The notes: a model not told the origin generated them from the sequence alone. 64,000 nucleotides of DNA from Diplosphaera chodatii (GCA_032358165.1 JAALGY010000051.1:1054001-1118000), one strand, 5' to 3'; counted from the first letter of the stretch, positions 1 through 14,200 are shown. Program-made: numbers and translations.

Positions 1-462
1 AATGCCTCTGTGACGCTGCCCGCGGTGCGATGCGGCCCTGTGAAGCGGGTTGCACGTCAGAGGAGGCGATACAGCGATTGACGAGGCAGCTGCACGATGC
101 ATACCCGAGGACACCACTGACGCCATTACAACCGCTGGATTTGTACTCCCGACTAACAGCTAGAGAATCTTGCAAGATGTCCGATGTCGCGCTGTCTGCC
201 AAACAACAGCATTGACCCATTGACAGCATGCAACAATTGGGTAGCCATGCTGGCACGTGGGTGCAAGATCTGTTGGTGCACGTCGTGCGCACTGCGTGCC
301 TGCGCACAGCACTAGCTCCGTGTCCAAGAAGCATCCTGGTGCCGTTCTTATCTAGCATGCATTGCCTGTCGCACAGCCAAGGTGTGCCCTGTCATGCAGC
401 ATTGACCAGGTCACCGACGACACAGCCAACGCGATGCCTGCCACAATCGAGCCCTCGCGGGT
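1..462. other. No gene resolved; possible 5' region of the PAP-like gene
   Basis: Several short open frames occur on both strands, but none shows protein-family features or a clear splice chain. The following plus-strand gene lacks an in-frame ATG at the start of its first convincing exon, so part of its leader or an upstream exon could lie here. Confidence 0.4.
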
Positions 463-1971
463 ATGCTTGCATGCACAGCGCTGCAATTGACTGCACTTGC
501 TCGGCCTGCACTGCCAGGCCGTTATAGTGAGCTTGATGGGTCACACTCTGCAGGGCATGGTGTGAAGTGCGGCGCACTCAGCAGCGGCCATTCACTGCTG
601 CTGAGAGGCGCTGCAGCGTCTGCGCCACTGCAGCGGGAGGTACAAAAACACGATGACTGAACAAGATGTGCACCAGTTCAGTTGGGTGCGGACGCTCCTG
701 GGATCAGTGGGGCCGAGTGCAAGGCTCCGCAGACCCCCTCATCTGCATTGGCTCGGGGACCTGCAGCTGACGTGGGCAGAAGTTCCAACGCAGGTCCGGC
801 AGCAATCGACTCGGATGCCGCCGTGGGCTCAGCAGCGGCGCTGCTGAAGACCGCCGCAGACAAGCAGGCTCTGGTGCCGAAGGGAGAGATCTTCAAGGCG
901 TTGAAGGCCCTCGACAAAGCCAAGATGAAGGTGCTCGTAAACGTTTGGAACACGCACGCCCCAGGGGCCAGGCCTATGGTCTATCTTCCTAGCAGTCTCG
1001 GGTTTGGCAGCGTCAGCAGCGGGGTTCACGCCTGCATATCGGTGTGCAGGGTGGGAAGGAGTGGGAGGAGCTGCTGGGCGGCGACACGTCGCCCGGCAAG
1101 CGGTGGCGGCTCATCTACACAGTGGGTGTGTCTCAGGCGCTGACCTGCTTACTGGTCGTACAGTTGTACAGCTCGGTCGGAGTCATATGCCAGTGCTCAA
1201 GCGAAAAAACTCCTCGACCTGCAACCTGCGCCATGAGCAGCCAAAGTTTGTGATCTGATACGCATCAAGGCTGCCGTGTGATTGACAGACAAAAAGGAGC
1301 TGGAGAAGGATCGCAAGGGCGAGGCGGAGGCGCAGGGCAAGTTCTTCCCGCTGACTGCGGCGCAGCGCTTTGATGCCAGCAAGAACGAGAATGAGAATGG
1401 CGTGTTTTTGGGCCACGTCGCCTCAATCTCGTTCCAGGGTCCGTATGGCTGGCAAAAGGTGGGCATGTGTAGCGATCAGGATAGCGCTGCAGCCCTTGTG
1501 ACAGCGCTGCTTAGAAGTTGGCAATGCAAAAAGCACCACAGACATACAGCATCTAAGCGTCCATCTGAATCTGTGACAGAACAAGCTGGCGTTCAACTAC
1601 TGGAAATTGGGACTCAAGGTGGGGCCCTGGAAGACGAGCTTCGACATCAAGAAGGGCGACAAGGGTGCACCGTGAGTGGCTGAACACCGCAACTCATCAC
1701 ACGAAGATATGTGTTAGGGTGCCCATGCCTCGTAACACTCCTGGTGCCTTTGTGCGGCACGCTGTACAGGTCGCATCGACCACATTTGATGCCCGCAAAG
1801 CAGTGCTTCGTGCGTATGCCGCTCAGGTTTGACATCAACGACAAGGGCCTGCCGTTCTTCGTGTTCTTCTACATCGACGAGCACATCGCTGTGGCCAAGG
1901 GCCGCGGCGGCGGCTGGGCCTACTGGCGGAAGATGGACCCTGTCGAGGAGCTGAAGTATGGCATTGTTTGA
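463..1971 (+). CDS. Plastid lipid-associated protein / fibrillin-like (PAP) protein
   Basis: This is a multi-exon gene whose core resembles the PAP/fibrillin domain of plastoglobule and thylakoid lipid-associated proteins. An N-terminal Ala/Ser-rich stretch, as expected for a transit peptide region, is followed by KGEIFKALKALDKAK, then the segment KRWRLIYTV (about 1101-1126), then FFPLTAAQRFD and a GHVASISFQGP block (1340-1460). The C-terminal block is FFVFFYIDEHIAVAKGRGGG, close to the family's FxVxYxDxxIxxARGRGG end. Exons are roughly 682-954, 1051-1128, 1288-1458, 1585-1672 and 1829-1971, with the stop at 1969-1971. The 5' exon from the ATG at 463 joined over a 45-nt intron keeps frame, but it is the weakest part: a TGA lies upstream of the 682 exon in its own frame, so another exon must supply the start. 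The gene converges on giant gene A. Family assignment is by motif, and a related lipocalin-like plastid protein cannot be excluded. Confidence 0.55.
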
Positions 1972-2296
1972 TCAGTTGGTCAGACGCGGGCACCTGGGAT
2001 ATGCGGCATCAGAAGCGGCCGAGTGAAGACTGTACATTAGCACCAAGGGTCACCTCCGTGTCTGAAACCAGTGGGGATGGGCAAGCAGCTGCGGCGCCAG
2101 TTGCACACGATTTGGGCTGGGCACCATGGGGTCGTCGCTGCAAATGCTCTGTCGGATTGTAGGGTTATTACATCAGATTCCAACTCGTCTGATTTGACAG
2201 CTCAAACCAGCAACTCGGCAGAAGGTCAGGACCGGGTGACCATTGTGTCACACATCTGTAAACTGCTATACACCGTCAAAGAAATCAAAACAAGGC
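1972..2296. other. Convergent intergenic spacer
   Basis: These are the 3' flanks of the PAP-like gene (+) and gene A (-). Open frames crossing it look like antisense or chance frames. No clear polyadenylation signal was recognised. Confidence 0.5.
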
Positions 2297-5200
2297 TCAG
2301 AAGCCGGCGCGCAGGCTGCCGGTGCTGGGCGACCTTGCAGCCGCCTTCCGCTGCAGGCTGGCGACCCGCTCGCTGGCCCGCTCCAGGCGCGCCTGCCAGT
2401 GCTGCGCAGCCGCCGCAACATCGTCACCGACCCGCCCGGCGTCCTGCAGCACGGCGGCATACGCACATCAGTGCTGGAACCTCCTCCTCTTGGTCGTGGT
2501 CAGTGGACACTCGGCTGGCACGGCTGCAAACACATCATCACCCTCAACTCCAGCGGTCCCCAACAGCAGCGATACTGGATGGTGTGACTGACAGGGGACG
2601 CTGCTGCTGCGCACCGGGGCCGCGTGGAGGGAGGCGCGCAGGGCGGGGGCCTGCGCCCGCAGGTGCGCCAGGCTGGCGGCGGTGCGGGCCGCCTTGTCGG
2701 GCGTCCCCGCCGCGGGGGCTGCCTCCTCCAGCGCCGCCTGCAGCCGCCGCAGCCTGCGCGCAAGAGTCAAAACCAGTTGGCTGCCGCCGCAAACCCTCCT
2801 GCACCAGCGGCCAATGGCACCCATCCCCAACATTTTGCAAGAGGTTGGACGTGGTTTCCTTAGGGCCCAGGGGAGCCTTCCTGACGGTGGTGCACTGTGG
2901 TCTGTGACCGCACCTGGTCTCGCCGATGGAGATGGCGTCCTGCAGCGACAGCGCGTCAGTGGCGCCGACGACCACAGCTGCTCTGAGGAAGCCCTGGCTG
3001 CTGCTGGCGGCGTGCGGCTGCAGCTGCTGCAGCGGCCTCGAAAACTGTGGCAGACCTGGCCCTGGTGCTGCCCCACGAGCGGGCTTCTGCAGGTCTACAT
3101 TCGCCAAATGCTGGTAGGCATTGCGCTGCGCCCCAGTGGCTGCATCAGGCTGCGGCTGATCTGGCCGCCAGCCGGCTGGGCCAGTCGGTGACTGCTGCCG
3201 GTGGTGATGGCGTCCAGCCAGCTGCGCACCATCTGCCTGTGCAGTGACGTAAGATTCTGCGCCGGCTGCAAAGGAGTGCTGTTGCACAGGGGGCTGTGCA
3301 GCTGTAGCCGCCTGGCCAAAGCTGAGTCGCCGATTGGGAGCCGGCAGTGCGCCGGGACTGGGCCCCAAGGCAGGCTGTGCACCAGCGCCAGCAACCATCA
3401 TCGACTGCTGCTGTTGACCCGCTGCCTCCTGCTGTCCCACTGCCATGGCACTGTCGGCCATGCCAGCCGAGCTCGCAGGTCTGCCATCCTGTCTGGCCGC
3501 AGCCGTGATGGTGCGCTGCTGCCGGTGCCATGTCGGCTGTGGTTGCCGCTCCAGGTGCTCCTGAGCATGAGCAGAGCCTGCCCTCGCAGCGCCGCCGAGT
3601 TCTGCTGGAGTGCCGCTAGCATCTGCATCCTGGGCTGGCTGTGCTGCAGCATCCGCAACCAGCGGCTGTGGCTGGCTGAGAGCTGCAGCGCTATCTGGAT
3701 GGCTGGTGGGACCAGACCTGATAGCTGCTGTGGGGCCTGTGCTGATGTCCCAGCTGCGGGCGCGCTGTGCTGGGGGACTGGCGCCAGATTCGGGAGGCTG
3801 CTGGCCTGCCGACGCCCCTGCGGCCGCTCGCTGCTTTTGCACCGCAGGCAACACAGCGTGGCTGGAGCCTGACTGCCTCTCTGCTGCACCAGTCGGCGGC
3901 TGCTGTGGCGGGCTCACCGTGGCGACGGCGCCCAGAACAACGCTCTGCTGCCGCTGCTCACTTGCTGCTGACGGTAGGCCTTGCCCCTCGAGCGAGCGGG
4001 CTGCGTGACCACTTGCAGCTGTGATGTCATCAGCACCGTTGCCAGTGGCCCACCGCGCCTGCACGGGCTGACTGCTGGGCAGCGGCGGTGTCAGCTGCAG
4101 CGGGAGTTCAGCTGGTGAAGAGTGCTGCCAGTCTAGAGCATCCAGGATGCCACTGGTGCTGCCCCTGCCCATTTGAGCTGCACCAGTGACAGGATCCCAT
4201 GCACTGTGGCGCCAGGATGCACTGCCATCAGCGCTGGTGCGCTGCGAGGCTGAGGCGGATGCAAGCTGCAGCTGCTGCTCACGCGCAGCCAGCTCCTCCT
4301 GCCTGTAGGCATTGCAAGATAAGGGTGACGGGACGTCTTGGTCGCACGAGTGCGGCGATGGTGCTGGTGGCAACACCAGAGGCCATCCCACATCGTTGAT
4401 GACAGTGCGAGACAAGTGAGACAATGACCATGAAGGATGGCCGCTGGTGGGACCCAGATTCGCAGCACCATGCATGCGTTGATGTGTCACCACCATGTGG
4501 CATGTGGCTCGAAAACTGCACCGGCGCTGCACGCGGGCGGCGCGCTCAGCGGTGCGGAGCTCCAGCTGCTGGTTGCGCTCCAGGGACGCTGCGGTCGCCG
4601 CCTCCGCCTGGCGCACCGCCTCCGCCTGCAGCTTCAGGTTTGGCCCTGATAATCTGCGACACCGGCGCCCGTTTGTGCTGTTCAAGTGCGACCGGCACTG
4701 CCGCTGGATGTCGACATCATTGTACATCGTAGAAACAGTCCTGCGGCCCACCGGCGTCAGTCCACTCATCACAGCAGTGGGAGGGGGCGCGGCGGCGGCG
4801 CACCCGGCGCGCCAGGTGCAGGTCCTTCTGCAGCGCGGCCAGCTCGGTGGCGCGGCCGGCGTCCCGCGCCCGGGCCGCCTCGGCCTCGGCGGCCGCCCGC
4901 TCCCGCGCCGCCTCCCCCCGCACCGCCCCCGCCTCCCGCCGCGCCTCGGCCAGCTGCAATGTGCAGCACACATCCATGCGTCATGACAGGCCTGACGACC
5001 CGAGCGTGGCTCCACATGCTGGTGCATGTGCTGATGCGCTGGCCGTGGCCCTTGCCTCTCTCCTGAGGTGCTGTCGCTCATCCCTGCCAAATGCTCATGT
5101 GTGACATGGTTGCCACTCTGGACAGGTGCTGCCTCACGATGGCGTCGGCGCGGTCCTCCGCCTCGGCCGCGGCCAGCCGGGCGTCGTCCGCCTGGGCGCT

Positions 5201-8200
5201 GCGCCAGCGCTCCACCTCGGCGAGGCCCTCCTCCGAGCGCCGCTCCCGCCGCTCCAGCTGCGGCGTGAATGCAGTAGCAGCTTGAATACTGTCCAAAATC
5301 ATCGTGTCCCGGCTTGCAGGAGGTTGGGCACCGCTGCCCATGTATGCTGCGACAACGAATTCTCAAGTAAAAGGTGTCCGCAGTCTGCTGACCTCATCCT
5401 GCTTGGCCGCCAGCTCCCTGGAGATGACGTCCAGCTGCGACTGCCGGCGAGAGGCGGCCTCCTCGGCCTGCTGCTGACCCGCTGCAAGCGCGGCTGCCTC
5501 CTGCTGTCCCCTGTTCCTGCTGGCCGCACACAGCTCGTCAGGCGGGCTGGCAGCAAGCACTGCAGGTTCTGGAGGAGCGCTGCGCCATGGCTCAGGCTGA
5601 GGCACACGGTGCTGCAGGAGCCCACTGGCGATCCTCAGATTGCGGTCGGTTGCAGGTGGATGTGGCAGGCCGACTCACTGGGCGGACTGCAGCTCGCGGC
5701 GCTCGGTGGCCAGGCGGGCCTCCAGGGCGCGCAGCTCCGCAGCCGTCGCGTCGGCCGCGCGCTCGCGCTCGGCCAGCTCCGCGGCCGCCTGCCGCCGCAC
5801 CTCATCCGCCGCCGCCTGCTCAACCATGCGGTCCTCAGGTCAAGGCTGCACGCTGCAGGGGTGTGTGATATCCCAGGGCTTTTGCGCGACAACAGGCGCT
5901 GCGCCGACCAAACTTGCGAGCAGTGCTTGCTGGAACTGCTCACACAGCTGGGACAACCTGCAGAAAGGTGCATCCAGAAAAGGTACCTGCGCAGCCTGCA
6001 GCTCCTGCTGCTGTGCGGCGGCGGCCGCCTTGAGCGCCGCCTCACGCTCGCCCAGCCTCGTGTGCAGCTCCCGCAACTCCGCCACCTCCTCCTTCTCCTC
6101 CTGCAGGCATATGGGATGCACCCTGGCACATCGACCTGTGTTGTGTACACCCAGCGGTCCCCCGCCTGGGACTGGAGTTGGCATACGACGACCGCATCTC
6201 ACATGGAGCAACAGATGTCACAGCTGTCGTGTGGCATGACACCCGGCACTTGGCAGCAGCTGCATCACACATGCGTCTCTGATGACCACTCAGTGGAAAA
6301 GCGCGGACGATGTCGGTCCTCAAGCAAAGCGAAGGCCAGGCACAGCGTCGGGCGTCTCGGCCTCCGCAGCGGGGCACCCACCTCCAGGCGGGCGGCGCGT
6401 GCCTCCAGGTCGGCCTGCGCCCGCGCCAGCTCGGCGGCCCCCTTGTCCGCCGCCGCCTCCCGCGCCTTGACCGCCTGCGACGCATCCTCCACCTGCGGGG
6501 AGGATGAGCATCGCAAATCTCCATCTAGAGGCGCCAAGTCGTGTGTCAACCGGCACCGTGAACACACGCAGCGAGTGTAGGTAAACACCAGCAGCACGCT
6601 GTCAAGCTAGCTCTGCAGCAGCCTCAACAGTGTTAAACGCGGCACCAGCATGCTGACAGCGGTCACCTTGGCCCACACATCGGTGTGCAGGCGCTCCAGG
6701 GCCGCCTCCTTGTCCTGGGCGGCCTGCTGGGCGGCCGCGGCCTCCGTGGCGGCGGCAGCCGCAGCCGCCTCCCTCACCGCAACAGCTTCCGCGGCCTGCT
6801 TCAGCCGCGCCTCCTCCGCTTCCAGTGACTTGCCGACACGGCGCAGCGTGCGGCCGTTCTCCGCCAGGTCGGCCTGCATGAATATGCTCGCAACCTCAGG
6901 TCTGCATTGTATGGAGCACTTTGTGCGCTTCCTCTGTGCATGGCCAGAGTCAATGCCAATGTGCGCGCACCTCTCGAGCGGCCAGCTCCTCGGCGCGGCG
7001 CTGCTGCTCCGCAACCCTTGCATCCGCGTCCTGCTGCACTGCCTGTGCCCTCTGCTCCGCAGCGGTTGCCTCGCCCTGCCACATGTGCATGTCACGATGT
7101 GACAGCCGTGCATTAGGCAGTCGCAGCTTGAGACCATACAGGGCACTCGAGAGACGCTTGCTGATTGGCTGAATCTTAGGTGTGGATTCAAGCTGCACCA
7201 GCAGCGAACCCACCTGGCGTGCAGCGAGCTCCTGTTGTGCAGCCCGCAGCTCTGCACGGTCGTGCTCCAGGGCCTCTGTGGCCGCCTCGGCCGCTGCCTT
7301 AGCTGCCATGGCTGCCTCACTCCTCACCTGCAAGACACAGCCCAGCAGTCGTCAGCATACAGTGCACTGCGTGTAAGTGCAGCCGAAGAACCTGTGTCGA
7401 TGTCCTAGCTTCACTCGCAAACACACCTTTGTCAGCAATATCCTTGCGCATCCTGACAACATACACATGTCACAAACAACAACATGCACAGAGCCCTGCA
7501 ACACACCCACCCTGCACTCAGCGCCTGCCTCGGCGTGCTCAGCGACACGGCGCGCAAGCTCCGCCTCGCGCATGGTTGCCTCTGCACGTGCCGCCTTGAG
7601 CTCGGCCGCCTCCTCTGCGACTGCTGCACCCTTTGCTTCCTGCTCGTTGCAGGCAAGGTGCAACGTCACATTGTGTGTGGATCCTCCACAATGGATGCAC
7701 CTTCAATGGCTGATATAGCCGGCGGAATTCAGCGATAGGAAGGCTGCAAGGGGCAGTGGCTTGCGGCCAACCGATTAGCCATGTACATGCAGGCGACGGA
7801 CCAGGCGAGCCAGGTCACGCTCAAGGGCTGCCTCCCGCTCGGCGACCGCCTCGGCGCGTGCAGCGGCGGCCTGGCGGCTGGCCTCGCCCGCCTCCCACTC
7901 CTCCTTGTCTCGCCATAGCCGCTCCGCCGCTGCCTGCGAGATTGTGACATACTTATCAGCTTTAAACCTCGAATTAAAGCAGCACATCCAGCTGCTAGCC
8001 CAGCAACCTGCAGGTTCCCTGGTGTGACTTGACGGAAAAGCAATTTTCAGGCTCACCTGCGCCTGCTCCGTGGCGGTGGCCAGCGTCGCGGAGCTGGCCG
8101 CAACCTCCTCCCGCTCATCTTCCAACCGCTCGTGCAGCTCGTCCACCCGAGCCTCAGCTCCGGTCAGCGCGTCCTGCATCACACAACGACTCTGCATGCC

Positions 8201-11200
8201 TCAGCGGGGCGAGCATTTTGCACGAAAACCAACTTCAGCGCTTGTGGGTCAGCTCCTGCTGGCTCAGCTGTGTGCCCGCGCACTGGCGCCTTGACCCAGC
8301 ACAATATCACAAGCAGCCCCGCACGAGCGCCAGCGCACCTGCCGCTCCTGCAGCTCTGCCTGGGCCTCCACCAGCGCCGCCTCGGCGGCAGCCAGGGCGG
8401 CGGCGCGCGCCTTGGCCGCCTCCGCCGCCGCCTCCCGCGGCCGCAGCTCGGCCTCCCGCCCGTCGAGCGCGCGCGCCGCGGCCTGCAGCGCGGCCTCCCG
8501 CTCCACCAGCTGCTGCTGCTTGGCCGGCAGCGCCGCCAGGTGCTCCTCGGCCTGCGAAAAGAGCGACCTGAAGGTTGTACGCACGAGGATGCGGCAACAT
8601 ACGAAGCGCGCGCGAGGACCAGTGTGACTATCATCTGACACGAGCCGACAGCACAGCACCTGGCGCTTGAGGTCAGCTGCATCTGCGAGCGCAGCATCGG
8701 CACGCTTCACGCGCGCATCCGCATCGGCCTTCGCAACATCCAGATCCTTCTGCTGCTGCCGCAGAGCCGTCTGCTGTGCCTGCATGCATCCAGGGGAGAC
8801 CTGAAAGGATGCGAGCTGTTGGCTGCCCCTGCCGGATTGATCTGTTTCCTGCTCCGCAATCACAGGGTGGCAGCGCCTTGGTCCTTGCCATGCGCGGGCA
8901 GTCACCTGCAGCTGGGCTGCCCGGCGCTCCAGATCTTGGGACGACGCCTGCGAGCGCGCCTCTCCCGCCGCCAGCGCTTCGGCGCGGCGCCCCACCTCCT
9001 CCTGCGCCTTGCGCGCCCATGCCCGCTCCTCATCGGCCCTGCAGCGAACCATAGGCACGGTCGCACGAGCATCCGCTGTCCACGCTGCGGCGTGACATCG
9101 GCACATCAGCAGCAGCAGCGCTTAGGATGTGCTCACGTGTTGGGTCAAGTGCCAGCAGAGCCAGTCACGGTGGGGACCTGCGCTTGTCGGCCCCTGCTGC
9201 CGCCGCCTGCTCCTTGGCAGCAGCGGCCACCTGATCCGCATGAGCCCTGGCCACCTGCGCCTCCCGCTGCAGAGCCTGCACGCCATCCACGACGGAGCTC
9301 TTCCTTTGCATTCGAAACACCTGGTCTGCTGGCAGCGCCAATGATGGGCGTGCTGAATTCCTGTACTGTGAGGCACCAGTATCACCTGCAGGTCGCGCTG
9401 CTGGCCGTTTAGTGCGGCCGTATCGGCTGCCAGACTGGCGCGCTGCTCCGCCAGCTCGGCTGCGGCGGCCTGCAGCTCCGCCTCCTTGTCGGCCAGCTGC
9501 TGCAGTCGTCGCTCCTGCTCTTCCCTGTCAGTCATAGTTGGACAGCGCTAAGTGCAGGGAGGGATGTTGGCTGCAAGGGAAACCTGCTCATGCTAGGCAC
9601 ATTAAAGACAGTGTTGGTATGCACATCCAGGCTGCCTTTCAGAGTGTCCGGCGTACGATGATGAGACTGCACAACCTACCTGAACTCCTTGCGCAAGCTG
9701 TCGAGCTGGGCAGTGTCCTCGCCCACACGCCTGGCATGCGCATCTGCAGCAGCTGCTGCCTCTGCTGAGGACATCTCCAGCGCCTGCTCGCGTGCTAACA
9801 CCGCTGCCTTTGCCGCCTCCACCTGTTATTCACAGTTAAGTCTGATCATGTCACCGAAAGTGCAGAACGCTGTGCCATGCTGACATGCCTGGCCGTGGGA
9901 TGCTTTTTAAACCTTGGCAGCATGGCGGAGGCTCTGCTCATGTCATGCTGGCCCTGTTGCACCGGGTGCCCCACCTCTGCGGCGGCGGCGGCCAGGGAGG
10001 CGCTGCGCTCGTCCAGCGCGGCGGTCATGCCCGCCAGGCGCGCCTCCACATCCGACCGCGCATCCTCAGCCTCCTGCGCCAGGCCCTCCACCTCCGCCTG
10101 CCGCTCCTGCAACCACGTGACATCGCAGTTCATAAACAGCAGTTACACCATACTGACGCAGTTGCGGATGCCCGCAGTCGGTTAATATGCACCTGCTGCA
10201 ACTTGCTGTAGTGTACTGCTACAACACTTGACCTCTGATCGAGAGATGTACACTAGCTTGGGCTCGTCTCACCTCGAGCTGGCTCTGCTGCTGCTGAAGC
10301 CGCTGCTGCGCAGCGGCCAGCTCCGACTGTGCTGCAGCGATGCGGATTTCCTGCTCCGCGGCAGAAGCCGCCCGCTCATCCGCAGCCCGCCGTGCTGAAA
10401 CCGCCTTAGACTCTGCGGATTGTGCCTCCTGCACATGGCAGAGGGTGTAATGAGGAAGCTCATCTACTGCGCTTCTGAAGCCTGCAACCGCAAGGTTGCT
10501 GCAGACGCCATGTAGGGTGTGCGCTGTCCACCGCACCTGCAGCCGGTCTGCAGCTGCTGCCAGTTCCCTCGTCGCCTGGGCTTCATCAGCTGCCAGTGCC
10601 TCCTGCCGCTCCCGCAGCTCAGCACGCGCTGCCGACACCTCCTGCATGGACCACCACATCATGATGCTTGCTCGGGTCAGCATTGCTGTCCTTTCTTGAG
10701 CTATGACAACAAGGGTTTCAGGCCCAGCTGCTGCTGCACGGAGGCAGCAGTCTACCCTGACCAACCCACTCTGCAGCTGATCACACATCATGTTCCACTC
10801 CAGGGGTCTGGTGGCACTCTCACACACCTCAGCCGCCAGGCTGGCCGCCTGCGCCTCAGCGGCAACGGCCTCCGAGCGCTGCTGCAGCTGCGCTGCCAGC
10901 GCATCGCACGCGGCACGCTGCTGCGAAAGCTCCGCCTGCTGCGCTTCCAGCTCCGCGACCGCCGCCTCACGCTCTGCCAGCTGCATCATTCACAGGCACC
11001 CAGCGCTGTCACTAAACCAGCGCCATAGTGTTGCAAGGGGAAAATCACCTTCACATGCAAACCATCTGATCGACATCAGGGCGTACATTGTGCGTGGGCA
11101 TGCACATCAGCGATCTGAACTTGGTGGCCGCATCTGGCGCACCTCCTGCTGCAGGGCGGCCAGGGCGGCGCCACTCGCCTCCTGCTGCGCTGCCGCCAGC

Positions 11201-14200
11201 CCCAGGGCGGCCGCCCACCGCTGCAGCGCCGTCTCTCGCTCCGCCAGCGCGACCCGCCTGCGGATTTGAGGTTGCAGCTGATCGCAGCCACAGCAGCATG
11301 CATGTGCCAGGAGTCTGCAGAAGCGTGGCCGATGCACTCTATACAGCCGGGAGCAAGGTTCCATGTGCCACCATGTCCTGTCGATGTCAGAAGGCAGCAG
11401 CGGGGCCAGGGACAGCAGAGGATGAGAACAGCACACCTGGCGGCCAGTGCCGTTGCGGCGGCCTCTGGATCCTCGGACCAGGATCCCTCTGGCAGCGGCG
11501 GCAGCCGCGCAAGACTGGCGCCCTCCAGCATGGCAGCCGCAGCATCATCCTGGTCACAGCGTGGGATCATGAGCTTCACGCATGCGAGCTGGTCGGCCCA
11601 TGACGGTGAACTGCACAGCGGGTCCACTCGAGACACTTATAGCGTACAGCGGTGCATTATGCGCACCTCCAGCATGAGGGCGCTGGCGGGGGTGCGGGGC
11701 GACATCATCGGGGCGGGCGTCACGGCGCCGCTGCCAGCGGTGCTGCGGCGGCCGCTGCTGAAGGTGGCGCTGCTGCGGGCGCCGGCGCTGCTGCGCAGCT
11801 CCGTCATCTGGCCGCACAGTGCGTGCCACGAGTCCCGCAGCTTGGCCTGTTTGGCCGTGCGCCACACAGCACTGCTCAAAGGCCACTCACTCATATCGTT
11901 CCTGTCCGACCTCCACACATGTGCTTCTGCAGTGACTGCGTCTTGGCAACTTTCCTGCCCAGGTGCAGCTGCTCAGCGGCCTTGCAGTGGGGCCCGCATC
12001 ATCGAGAAAGCAAGTGCTGCCCTGTTGGGATGAGCGCGGGTCGCAAGTGCGGGCACCTCGCGGGCGTCAAGGGCCTCGTCCAGGGCGGCGGCGGAGGTGC
12101 GGGCGGCGGCGGCGCCCTGCATCTCGGCGCGCGCCTGCGCGGCCGCCGACCTCGCCGCCGCCTCCGCGTTGCTGGCCTGCTGCAGCAGCGCCTCCAGCTG
12201 CGCCACCTCCTGCAGCGCCACGGTTCACAAGAGCTATGTCAAACGTCTGGAGATCAACACCGGAAGAACCTCATGATGGTGAATCTTGCAAGTTTGTTGC
12301 CTGCAGGCTGCAAGCCTTCCACAGGTGCTCCTTCATATTGCATGGGTCTTTACCTCGGCATGCTGCTCATCTCGCTCTGCAACTCGCTGCAACTGCCGCT
12401 CTGCCTCTGCACTGGCCTCCTTTGCTGCCGCTTCCGCTGCATGGGCGTCTGCAACCGCGCCCTGCACAATGGACATGTGCCCAGCTGATGAACTCAGGCT
12501 CCAGCTGCCTGCAGTCAACTCTTATCGGCAACGCAGTAGCTTCAGGCCCCACATTCAAGGCAGACGGCCTACAGTGCTGCACGATGTGCTAGCTGATTGG
12601 TGTGTACCTGCAGATCATCACGGGCGGCTTCTGCTGCAGCCCGAGCATGAGCGGCAGCAGCCGAGTCGTCCTGTAGCTTGGCCTCCTTCGCATTGGCCCG
12701 CTCTGTTGCAGCGGCCGCCTCCTCCTGCGCTGCCTCCGCCTCACGCTTGGCCTTGCGCGCCTGCAGCACAACGTACAGCATGGTCGCTCGGAGCTGCATA
12801 CTACACACAAGCTATTATGGCACCCCGCCGAGTACTTTACAGCATAGCAGTCTGGCATTTAGCAGCTATACTGAAGATCCAAGCATCACACAGGAGCTGC
12901 CTAGGACGAGGCTAGGGCATATCTGACAGAAGTGGGTGTAAGCAACTTGGCATGCGCACCTCCAGCAGGGCGGCGTCCAGAGTGGCCTGCGCTTCCTGCA
13001 GCGTCCTGCGCTCCGCCGCCAGCCGCTGCCGCGCCTCGGCAGCCGACTTGAGCTTCGCCTCAGCCTCCTCCGAGTGCTTCCTGGTCTCTGCCTCCCGTGC
13101 TTCCGCCTGTGGTTTGGCAACTCGCCCGGCTTTCAGACGCACGCTCCTCCTACAAGCTTACCAGTGCTGGCTGTGGAATACAGATTCCATCAGTGCCGGG
13201 CAACATCGGCTCTGTGCCTGTTGGACCAGCTGTACAGAAGCGGCACCTTGGCCAGCTTGTCGGCGGCTGTGGCCTCCTTCGCGCCGGCGCCCTTGAGCTG
13301 CCTGGCCAGCTGCTGCTCCCGCTGCCCCAGGGCCGCCTCTCGCTCGCCCAGCGCCGCCTCGCGCTCCGCCAGCTGGCGCTGCGCGGCGGCCTTGAAGCGC
13401 GCCTTCCACGCCCCCAGCTCCGCCTCGTGGTCCCCCACCTCGGCCAGCCGCTCCTGCGGCGGTGGCGGCGCACAGTCAGGCGGACAGCAGCGCACCTGCC
13501 AGGTGACCTATGGTGCATGAGCATATCGACCATGTGCAACGGACGATGTGCGCCGCCGCCCCTCTGCCTGCACCCTGAGGGGCGTTGGCATCGGCTTGTT
13601 GTACGCCTGCACATCATCCTGTGACAGCCTGCTGACATTGTCCATGCTGGCGGCCTGTTGGCATGCTCAGCTGATGCAGTAGTCCCGCACAGCATCCTGT
13701 GACAGCCTCCTGACAGCCTGTGACAACTTTCTTGACAGCATTGTAGACCTCGCGGCTGATGCAGTAGTCCCGCACAGCATCCTGTGACAGCCTCCTGACG
13801 GCCTGTGACAGCTTTCTTGACAGCATTGTAGAGCTCGCGGCTGATGCAGTAGTCCCGCACACTGTCTGGTGACAGCCTCCTGACAGCCTGTGACAGCTCT
13901 CCTGACAGTGTGGTGAGCTCGCGGCTGATGCAGTAGTCCTGCACACAGTCTAGTTGACAGCCTCCTGACAGCTTGTGACAGCTCTCCTGACAGTATGGTG
14001 AGCTTCCGACTGATGCAGTAGTCCTGCACACATACTTGTGACAGCCTCCTGACAGCCTGTGACAGCCCCGTGACAGCACTGGCAGACAGCATGGTCACCA
14101 ACCCCTACAGAGGACGATGCAGCCGCTGCTGCTGCTTCCCCTCAGCTGCCATACAGCTCGAGACGTCAGGGGCACTACTGCAAGTCACCTGCAGCTCGGC

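Noticed and set aside
2544..5366. A 940-codon minus-strand open frame
   Set aside because: It runs through several introns of gene A. Only parts (notably about 4310-2900) are real exon sequence; the joins carry donor and acceptor signals and frame changes.
5126..6580. A 484-codon plus-strand open frame
   Set aside because: It is antisense to several gene A coiled-coil exons. Low stop density on the opposite strand follows from Ala/Gln/Glu-rich codon use.
13150..14079. A 309-codon minus-strand frame over the minisatellite
   Set aside because: The repeat unit lacks stops in several frames. The frame reads the flanking gene A exon out of frame and has no splice support.
13614..14095. CRISPR-like array
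   Set aside because: The units are contiguous with no unique spacers between conserved repeats, and the DNA is eukaryotic nuclear; it is a minisatellite.
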